Shown: positions 55,457 to 64,000 of the stretch, piece by piece | How the letters are laid out: every line of letters starts with the position of its first letter | Numbering within the stretch: the stretch's first letter is position 1 | Assembly (NCBI GenBank): GCA_940671915.1 | Contig: CALNVZ010000649.1 | Span: forward strand, 3,202,012-3,266,011 | Direction: 5' to 3' | DNA length: 64,000 bases | From: Paracentrotus lividus | Lineage: Eukaryota > Echinodermata > Echinoidea > Camarodonta > Echinidae | Notes under the pieces: model-generated | Databases searched by the model: none | The model's input: the letters and a program-made list of their open reading frames with translations, nothing else | Told to the model about the DNA's origin: nothing | Program-made: the position numbers and the translations under genes

Positions 55457-58400
55457 GCCCTAGACTTGAGCGACCATTGGACAAAGCTAAAAAGCTGCCA
55501 ATTTGATGATCTCTGCATCGGCTGAGGATAAAACGCCATCATCTTTCAATTCCATCTGTTGGTTTTAAATAGAGAACTTGATGAAACTGTAAATAATCGT
55601 AAGACAGATTCTTTTCATTTCTATGCGACTTAATTCAAAGCCAGACAAAGCTATAAAACTGCCAATTTGATGATCTCTGCATTGAATGCAGACCAAAATC
55701 CATCGATCAATCATCTTTCAATTGCTTCTGTTGCTTTTAAATAGAGAACTTCATGTAACTCTACGCTATTTAATGTAAAGCCAGACAAAATTAAAAAGGT
55801 GCCAATTTGATGATCTCTGCTTGCACTACAGACCAAAAAACGATCAAGTCTCTTTCAAATAATTGCATTGGATGGAGACAGAGATTCAACTCTTTTCTGG
55901 TTAAAAAAAAAGGACCTCTGTCCATTTTGAGAACCTAAAAATTTAATTGCAAGTGTGCTCTGTGTTACTCAGTTCAGAAGTATTATATAATGCTAGGATA
56001 GAAAAATTTAAGAGAAAGTGCCGCTTTAATGTTATAGAAAAAAGGAACAAAGTATACTGAATCATGTTCTACCATCAAATGGCATTGCTACCCTTACAGA
56101 ATAGTTGTAAGGGGAGGAGAAATACAGAATTCTTGAACCAGTATTTTGTTTGTGAACTTTAGATATGAATGTGTTTTTGTTGGTGGTCTATTGTAAAATT
56201 GAAGAGATACTGTAAGGATTTTTATCATGTAGGCACAAAATTTAAGAATGAGTGACATGCACAACTTGCAATGGGAATTCATATTTAGAATCCCATTGCT
56301 GTTGTGTAACCTAAATCCAATTTGGCCAAGGGAATTCACATACATGAACTGCACAAGGGGGGAAAAGATGTGCTATGCCAATAAATAGTGCTTAGAATAA
56401 TTTTTTACGATTTAGAATGTTTGTATTTAAACTGTTGTGTAATTAGAATGGGGAGTAGGGAAGTCAATTCTGACAATGTAATGTTACTTATAAAAAGAAA
56501 TACAAAACTTACAGCTGAGGTAAACACTTATAAAAAGAGCGCGCCCTTACTAACGAACCAATATTTGATCAAACTATAGATTTGAATTGGTAAAACTACA
56601 TATTTTATGTTGACAATCCAAATGTACATGTACCTTAACAATTCAATCGTGCCTGTCTACTAGTTTAATTCCTCACTCTTAGATGTCTTTCAATTGAATC
56701 TGAATGCTGGATGATTTTTCTATGCTTCATTTAAAAATGTACACCTTGATCAAAATGTATGATTTTTGTAATTGTGCACTGTACAAACAACGATGCCATT
56801 TGATGTTAACAAGTTTTAAGTTTGATGAAGCAAATGAATTGTATCCAATGATGTGAAGAAATGTGAATTGCTTAACAATAATTGTAAAAATTGAATGATC
56901 AAATGCATGGCTTTGTGGTTGGTATTCTGAATGTTAAGCCACCACATAAAACCATCAATAGTAGAGGTATGCAACAACTTTGATAAGATTATATTTTGTA
57001 ATTGTTTTTGAAAGTATGAGAACAAGAAAATATTAAACTATTCATGTGTGCTGTTTTCAAGGCAACTTTCCATCCACAAATCAAAGCATTTTAAATGGTA
57101 GAATTTAATGATTATATTTTATTTTGTATTGTATTATTATGTAAAATTATATTTTTTATTTAGTTTATTGGAGCAGCGAACAAACGCATAAATTTTATAA
57201 TGTGTGTGCCATTTTCAGATCAAAATTCCCTCCATAAACGATGCCTTTGAAATTATAGAACTATTAATTATAGTTAATTATATACTTTAATTTTGAGAAA
57301 ATTCATTGGATGTATAGTGAGAAGTATTTAGAATGTATATATCTTATTTAATCAGGTTGTAATCATTTAGGGAAGATGTGTATATTTTTGGTGAATATGT
57401 GAATTTATGAATTGTATTCATTTCTAATGACTTTCTTTCCGTCGTCCTCAATTAAATGAGTCAATGATCAAAATGATGCACATCCCTTTTAAAACATACG
57501 CTGCATGAAATATGTAACAATCTTCCGAATGTATATGTATATACAATTCGAGCCATGAGTGATTGCACATTGTTTTACAGATCCGTCCCATAAGCACAAA
57601 TCAATCTTGCAATCTATGTGTTGTGTTTGTGTTCCCTGAAGGCAATATGGCGATCACACTTTACGCTTTCAGTAAACCTCAGGTGGACGATCTTGTTTCC
57701 GTCCAATTTTACTAAACTACTACCGTCCATAATCTTGGTTGATGAGGTACTGTAAGCAGGCACGGATCCAGGATTTCCAATTTCTATAGATTGTGCAGGC
57801 CCGATCATCAGATAAGATGTGATTATACATGAATATGTCTGGGACCAACCTTTAACGTCACCATCCGAGAGACGTGACTGGGTTTCCAACATAAGTCAGC
57901 TCCATGTCGGTTTGTAGTCTGATGCAGGGAGTGACAATGAGCATTACCGCTCGACCAACTCTAATCGTCTGGTGACAATAACGGCTCTATTATGGTTGGC
58001 TGTGGGCTGATACTTTCTACTGTGTGACATATGGCTAGCTCTGCTACTGGTATGGTACTCTGAATGATTGTGCATTTAGGCCACCTAATGGCTTGTTTGT
58101 ACTATCAATTATGAATCAATTTATTTTAAATGTGGCCATGTCTTCACATTTAGTAGACAAATAGAACAAATGGATTGCTAGAGTCAACTTTTGTCACAGG
58201 TACAAAATATATCACAAACAATGTTGCAGTTTTAGGATTTAGAACTGTAAGCAAATAAAGTGTAAAAAAGAGTGAGGTTGAAGGACTGGAAGCATAATTT
58301 CATCATAATCTTAAATGTTATCATCATAATTGAAATAGTGTTTCCGTCCATTTTTCAAAGTTAAATTACAGATGAACAATATTTCATAGTACTGAATTGA

Positions 58401-59012
58401 ATTTCATATTCTCTTGAGCTACATGTACTTGTGCAAAATGTTTACGACTGCCACAATCATGGCAAAAACCATTAAACTTGTAAGACTTCATTATTTCTGT
58501 GTGACATAGTCTGGGATTTAAGGCTATTATGTTCTTACGTTTGTGTTTGTTGTAGTTTGTAGAAATTCAACGCAAGATAGAAGTCTTTCAGTCTAATAAT
58601 CATTTCGTATCAGACATATAATTGTATATATTGATTATCGTGAACATTGACGTTTTTGGAAAATGTACAATGTGCTATAGTACAAAGAATGCAGCTTGAT
58701 CTATCAGACAAAGATGGCCTTATTTAAAGAAAAAATATATGAAATACAGATGCATGTGCCTCTTCGTGATTTGATGTGAATGTAATTTGTTTAGATACAA
58801 AGTCGGTGTTAATTCATATAAAGGTTATTTGTAGTTAAAGTAGTACTTATCTTGAAGATAACAGAACAAAATTAATGAAATATACCTTTTGAGACTTGTA
58901 AGATAGATATTGTTATTGTACAGATTTGTTGAACATATTTTATGATCGACTAGTCTTCTGTCCTTCTGTTTCAATACGCATTTATTAAATTCTAAGTTTA
59001 CAAATAAATAAA
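55457..59012 (+). other. candidate 3' UTR and downstream region of the kinase gene
   Basis: Begins at the stop codon; no further coding exon is visible. Possible poly(A) signals are AATAAA at 56380, ATTAAA at 57032, AATAAA at 58254 (followed by a GT-containing stretch) and AATAAA at 59003/59007. Which is used cannot be decided here. Between about 57730 and 57970 a repeat shared with intron 17 (50560-50640) occurs. Confidence 0.45.
55479..55862. repeat. three-copy tandem repeat at the start of the 3' UTR (140-162-bp unit)
   Basis: The unit GACAAAGCTA, GCCAATTTGATGATCTCTGC, CATCTTTCAATT, TTTTAAATAGAGAACTT recurs from about 55479, 55641 and 55781, the last copy incomplete. It starts 23 bp after the stop codon. 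Confidence 0.85.
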
Positions 59013-59199
59013 CCTTATGAAAGATATATATTAAAGAATGAAACATTTCTTGTTTGTGTCAGTGTTAAATGAATGAATCTTATTATCTCAGCCGTTTGCT
59101 AAGATAATGCAAATATAATCACACTTAAGGACAGCATTTGGAATTTGGGGGGAAAAATAAAACCTGATGCAAATAAAAGATAGATAATCGAGTAGAGCA

Positions 59200-59930
59200 T
59201 GATTAGATGGCGTTTAAAAAAGAAGAAGAGGAAAAAAAGTTTTGGTAATGGCCGTGGAATAAGCAGGTGTCTGCTTTTTGGACACTTCAGTGATGATGAA
59301 TAGAGAAAGATGGAGAGAAAAATGTGTCTGATTTAGCGAGAATCAATGAGGAGAACTACAGCACGAGGAGTTGATGAAAGAAAGAAATGAGAGAGATTGA
59401 TATATATATAAGGGAGGAAGAAACGAGAGAGAGGAGAGAGAGATGGAAAGAAAGAAGCGTGTCTGCGATTGAGCGAGAATCAGTAAGAAGTATAGCAAGA
59501 TGATGAGATGAAGAAAGAAATGAGAAGCGAGTGAGACATATGAGAGGAATAAACGGAGAGAAAGTGAGAGATGAAACAAATTCGTGTCTGCGATTGAGTG
59601 AGAATCAATGAGATGAAGAGATGAAAGAAAGAAATGACAGCGAGTGATAGATGAGGGAGGAAGAAAGAGGAGAGAGAAGAGATAGATGTATTTGCGAGAG
59701 AAAGGATGAAGAAACGAGATTTATTTGAAATAAGAAGTATTTTCGACCGTGACAAAAAGATGATGGGAGAGAGAGGGAGAGCAATGCAGTGCGACTTGGA
59801 AGAAAAGGGGTTAAGAAATGTGATGCACTGTGAAAGAGATAAAGATGGGAAGAGAGTGTGAGATATGGAAGAGTGATGGAGAGAAAAAGAGGTGTGGAAA
59901 AAGGGAACGGACAGGTGATATTTTCTTCTT
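59200..59930. repeat. purine-rich (GA) segment with about 130-bp repeats
   Basis: GTGTCTG, a few bases, GCGAGAATCA recurs near 59322, 59459 and 59584 within GAGAGA/GAAAGA-rich DNA. Long minus-strand frames here (Ser/Leu/Phe-rich) are a consequence of the composition. Confidence 0.7.
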
Positions 59931-60080
59931 GCTAATGAGTAATCTTGGTTCCCTGCACAAACATAACTCGTTTCACTTCTTTCACACAATTAAATTGGCA
60001 GGCCTTTATGGTCATTTAACTTAACCAGTATGCAAAATTAGCATTTTGACAAACATTGAATATTTATCATTCCGTAGAAG

Positions 60081-60373
60081 TTTCATGACAGTGGTATACT
60101 CACTGGGGATGCAAAGGTCATGGGTTCGATTCCCGACACGGCACTTATTTCCTTGGGCACATCATTTTTATCTACATTGCTTCTCCTCACCAAATGGGTA
60201 CCCGATATGAAAAAAAAGTGTGTAAATGATGCTAAAGAGATCACTTTGGAATTGGAAGGTGTCAGAAAGACCAACAAAAATGCGATGTCCAGGGGAATGA
60301 TTATTGTAAAGCGCTTCCACATTAATTTGTTTCATGTTATTACGGTGCCATATAAGTATCAATGTTATTACTT
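60081..60373 (+). mobile_element. tRNA-derived SINE
   Basis: The head has a B box GGTTCGATTCCC (60123-60134) and tRNA-like text. The body has the CTACATTGCTTCTCCTCACC segment, then TGTAAAGCGCTTCC and CCATATAAGTATCAATGTTA at the tail, the arrangement of common invertebrate SINEs. Confidence 0.65.
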
Positions 60374-60734
60374 TATATATGGTCATGTGTCACAAGTTGG
60401 GGTATTGTAAAAGGGTGGAGGCGTTACATTTTGGAGGGAAAATTGTCACATTTTTTCACATAGCATGAAAATGATGCACAGTCATAAGCTGTACAATAAT
60501 TCATATTGTAGATAATTTATCAGGCTCCATGTCCGTGAAGTTTCATCATCGTTATGCTCATAGTTTTAATACAAAGATACTTTTAGTGGAGTAGGGTAAG
60601 GGGTGGAGGATCCTACGGTGGAGGATCCTACGGTGGAGGCACGTGTTAAAGCATAGGGAATTCCGCTTTTTGTTACTTTCTTATTGTTTGCTGCGTTATA
60701 TCTTTGCAGCCAATTTTTATGGGTTGAGTGATAA

Positions 60735-60877
60735 AGGCACGGCCCCACTGGCTTTTTAGGATGATTTGCGTATGAATTGCGGATTGTTTGTTTTGTTTTT
60801 GTTTTTTGTTGCAGATGAACGAAATTTGTATACGCAACTCATGCGCAATTAATCCTCCCGCCAGTGGGACCGGGCCT
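60735..60877. mobile_element. 143-bp MITE, copy 2 (same family as 46037)
   Basis: AGGCACGGCCCCACTGGC and GCCAGTGGGACCGGGCCT ends; the interior is collinear with copy 1. The right flank is TTA; the left flank is ATA, so the duplication has mutated. Confidence 0.85.
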
Positions 60878-62164
60878 TTAGGAATTTATGTGGTTCTAGA
60901 TAAATGTGAAGAAGCTTTTTAATCAATTAAAACATACTTAGTGCACACATCCTCATGGACGATGCATTGCAGGCATCAAAACTTGTCACATGCAATTTTA
61001 TAACAATTTTTTTTTGCCATTTTATTTGCATGCATATAAATACACATTTGAGTTGAAACATTACTTGCAATAAACTTTGTTTGAGCTGTAATCCAAGTGT
61101 AAAAGACAGGATTTCTGCCCTTTTTGCACTATTTTTTCTTCTTTTTTGACACCCTGTAGCGCGGTTAGAAAAAATAATTTTGTGTTACAAGTTCATATTT
61201 TTTAGAAGCATAACGTCTTATTAACACAATCCAAGATGATTCTTTTCATTTGGTGAAAAGATTAAGAAATTATTCGCCGGTAAAATTGTGAAGTTTTTCA
61301 AACCATTTTTTCCTGTAACACTCTGCATAGCTTTTATGACACACCTTATACAGGCACAAAAATACGTTAATCATCTTCCTTTCAATCTCTGCTTTCAACA
61401 TATATATACTTTTATACATGTCTGACTTACTACTAAGAAACTAGAGATGTTTGATTGTGACAATGTACATTTCTACAATTTTTTTGACATGTAACGCATT
61501 TTCCACCCAACTCATGACATGTGGCCATATTTACTTATTTATCTACATGTAGGCCTATTTACCTGCTCAACAAAGGCATCAACAGAGGTCTGTAAAATTT
61601 GTCTCCATCGATCAGCTCTTCAAGTAATTTTTTTTTTTTTTTTATCTCTTCATTTTTTTCTGTGTTTCATTAATTGAGTGAAATCTATTTTCTTGTCCAG
61701 GTCACCATGTTAATGGCAATCATAAACCATGCACCAATGAGGACAGCTGGACGTTTTCCTAGCTGCGCAATCATGATGTCCCCATGGCAACCAATAATGA
61801 CGACATTGAATTACGTCACGCAGGGAACGGCTTCGTGAAGTAGTGGACGAAGTAAATGGAAATAATGGCCCGTACATGATGTTTTCTTGGATATTAAATT
61901 CCAACCCTCGTTTTATCCGAAAATATCAAATACATCATGTATAACGTTCTTTCCTGTCGCCGGTCGAGATAAACTTTTAATGTAGCTGATGTATATTGGG
62001 AGTTACGGGAATAGCACTTTCTGAAATGATGGATTCACGAAATGATAAACGGTTATCACAATTTTCCTCCATCCACGATTTCTTTTGTTATAGGCATTTT
62101 CTTTGTTTTATTCATATTATCAGTTTTACCACCATTCTCGACAAGAACTTTTTTCATTTTCTTT
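60878..62164. other. intergenic segment, nothing recognised
   Basis: AT-rich with a T run near 61628. No gene, RNA or bounded element. Confidence 0.4.
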
Positions 62165-62500
62165 TCATCAGCACTATCATCAATATCATCATTATCATCA
62201 ATATCATCATTATTATCAGCAACTTCATCTTCATTATCACCATCATCGTCATCGTCATCGTCATCGTCATCATCATCAACAACAACATCCTCATTATCAT
62301 CCTCACCATAATCATCATCATCATCATCATCAACAACAACATCCTCATTATCATCCTCACCATAATCATCATCATCATCATCATTTTCTACATCATCAAC
62401 AAAAAGAGCAACATCCTCCCTTCCTGCTCCTCCTCCTCATCATGTTAATTATCATAATTATCCACGACGTCATCATCATCATCGTCATCCTCTTCCTTAT
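62165..62500. repeat. imperfect TCA/CAT microsatellite with an internal tandem duplication
   Basis: ATCATC, ATCGTC and ATCAAC triplets fill the block. A longer unit (CAACAACAACATCCTCATTA, CATCCTCACCATAATCATC) occurs twice at about 62276 and 62330. Open frames in all three phases are repeat artefacts. Confidence 0.9.
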
Positions 62501-62566
62501 CATGGTTTTTGTTAAATGTTCAATAAATTTATGATCCGATTTTTGTTGGGGAAATAACATTGAATG

Positions 62567-62635
62567 ATTAGAGCTATGGCTCAGTACCAGAGCAGCGGTC
62601 TCGTATCCAGAAGGTCCTGGATTCGATACATAGTA
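62567..62635 (+). repeat. tRNA-like remnant
   Basis: TGGCTCAGTACCAGAGC resembles a D arm and GGATTCGATAC a degenerate B box. The anticodon loop lacks the required T33 and the acceptor pairs poorly, so it is a SINE head or tRNA pseudogene. Confidence 0.4.
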
Positions 62636-64000
62636 GATGCACACTTGCCTCTTTGATGAGCCATGAATCCTCATAAGAAATTGATGCAATCGTAGATCTC
62701 CCTAATCAAAAATGTTTTGTAGTAGTCAGGTTTTTTTTTTTTTTTTAATCGCAAAACGAGGAAGGCCAAAGATGACCCTCTTCCCCCCCCCAAAAAAAAG
62801 GCGCCCAAAAAATGCAAAATGGAGACGGGGAAAGGCCCCACATTTTCCTTTATAACAAAAAGACGATAAAAAAAAATCACAAACAACATGTCGTCGACCA
62901 CCCCGCTCCTAATTAAAATATATTTATTTAAAGTTTTTACTAAAAAAAAAACATCTAAAAATGTGTTGCAATTAAAAGTTATTCAGTCGATTTTTTTTTC
63001 TTGACAGTCGTTTGTGATTAGCCGAAACGTCTCGAAATGAGAATATGTTCACCTTCCTGCCAGCGCTATGTTACCCTGTCGAACTTATAGAACAAATCAA
63101 TAATTATACTTGTATCGGGAGGGTTTTTGCGGTTTGCCACTAAGCCGCCAACTTATTTAGAGAAGATTCGATATCATTGATTGGGATTTGCGCCATTTTG
63201 AAAATAATCAATATCAAGGAATGAAATAAGAACGAACTAAAGACAGAGTAGGGGTGCCAATGTCCGCCAAGTCATTTTGTATTCCTAAGATTATAGTTTA
63301 TCCTGAATGTAAGCCAAATTATAAAAAAAGGGACAACAAAAATGTGCTTCACAGGAACTCGGTTTTAATCGTCTCGGAACAGATCAAAAACTTTACTGTC
63401 TTACGGTTATAACAAAATTGCCCCTCCCTACCTTATGGCCCGTCCTATATATCATCTCGAAATAAAAAAAAATCAATTATTGTATTTATCAGAGGGGTGC
63501 CACAAACTCCTCATTTTACTATAGCAGTACAGAAGACAATGCTCTACGTATCCACAACAACAAAGAGATATACAAAGTAGGAGTGGAAAGCTATTTCTAC
63601 AAGGTTATCACAGCACCGTAATACGCGCAATAATGTAACTTTCAAATAATGTTTTTCATATCGAAATTACTTACAATTTTACCTTACGGAAATTACAATT
63701 TTGTAACAAGTGAGAGATATTCCTGTGCGTTTGGAAAGGAAAATTGACTGGTGATATTTTGAAGACGATGCAGAAAGTTTTCACAATTTGATGGACAGCA
63801 ATTTATTAAGTTGATGGTAAGTAGACATTTATAAATGGTGTCATATCAAAAGCATTTTATTCTTGTATTATATGACTTTTGATTAACAGAATGTTGATTC
63901 CACATCTAGTAAATTAAAGATTATGGATTTGCACAAAATTAATATTATTTATTACATTTTTAAAAATTATAGTTTATCCATTTACTGCATTTAAAATGAA
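62636..64000. other. end of window, nothing recognised
   Basis: AT-rich, with homopolymer runs near 62730 and 62790. A GGTAAGTAG donor-like string at about 63819 is isolated and not supported as an exon. Confidence 0.4.

Noticed and set aside
59480..59989. 169-codon minus-strand Ser/Leu-rich frame
   Set aside because: It lies entirely in purine-rich repeated DNA whose complement lacks stop codons by composition.
62003..62534. Long open frames (up to about 150 codons) rich in Ile, His or Ser
   Set aside because: They are translations of the TCA/CAT microsatellite, open in several phases at once.
63784..63820. 5' exon of another gene at the window end (ATGGTAAGTAG donor)
   Set aside because: The only ATG frames there stop within a few codons and no promoter or downstream exon is visible.

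Overview
The window is eukaryotic DNA: intron-rich, AT-rich and full of transposon remnants, with one 25-base run of N that marks a draft assembly. Style and content suggest a marine invertebrate deuterostome, most likely a sea urchin or another echinoderm. The reasons are TTAA- and TA-flanked foldback elements, foldback elements with tandemly repeated arms like the sea urchin TU elements, and an animal-type kinase gene. The species assignment is inference only.

One protein-coding gene is convincingly present. It lies on the + strand with coding exons from 13382 to 55456. I reconstructed 22 coding exons whose splice sites all follow the GT/AG rule and whose phases all match. Together they encode 645 residues: an N-terminal NEK-like Ser/Thr kinase domain (about residues 1-275), a lysine-rich linker, and a C-terminal armadillo (ARM) repeat region (about 325-590) with a short tail. 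This architecture is that of STKLD1 (SgK071/C9orf96). The human protein is catalogued as a pseudokinase, but here every catalytic residue is present.

Layout. Positions 1-13300 are intergenic: a decayed foldback transposon, simple repeats, a strand-biased G-poor block (about 2960-5080), a tandem array built on an 18-bp mirror-symmetric core (8817-9628) and three inverted-repeat elements. An NRF-1-like site lies just upstream of the start codon. Intron 2 (15 kb) contains a duplicated block around the N gap, a dead LINE, several foldback elements and the first of two TU/FB-like elements. Introns 3-21 hold many MITE-type elements, several with readable target-site duplications (TTAA, TA, TTA, CAG, TTATTA). 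From 55457 onward there is a candidate long 3' UTR that opens with a three-fold tandem repeat, then purine-rich satellite-like DNA, a SINE, a second MITE copy and a TCA-type microsatellite. No second gene could be supported.

The most unusual observation is that the kinase gene carries extra copies of its own exons in its introns. There is a dead copy of exon 7, two extra copies of the end of exon 17 (one still an open, in-phase 54-nt cassette), two decayed copies of the end of exon 18, and a truncated copy of exon 21 that ends in a stop codon. With the triplicated start of the 3' UTR, this points to repeated local tandem duplication within one gene.
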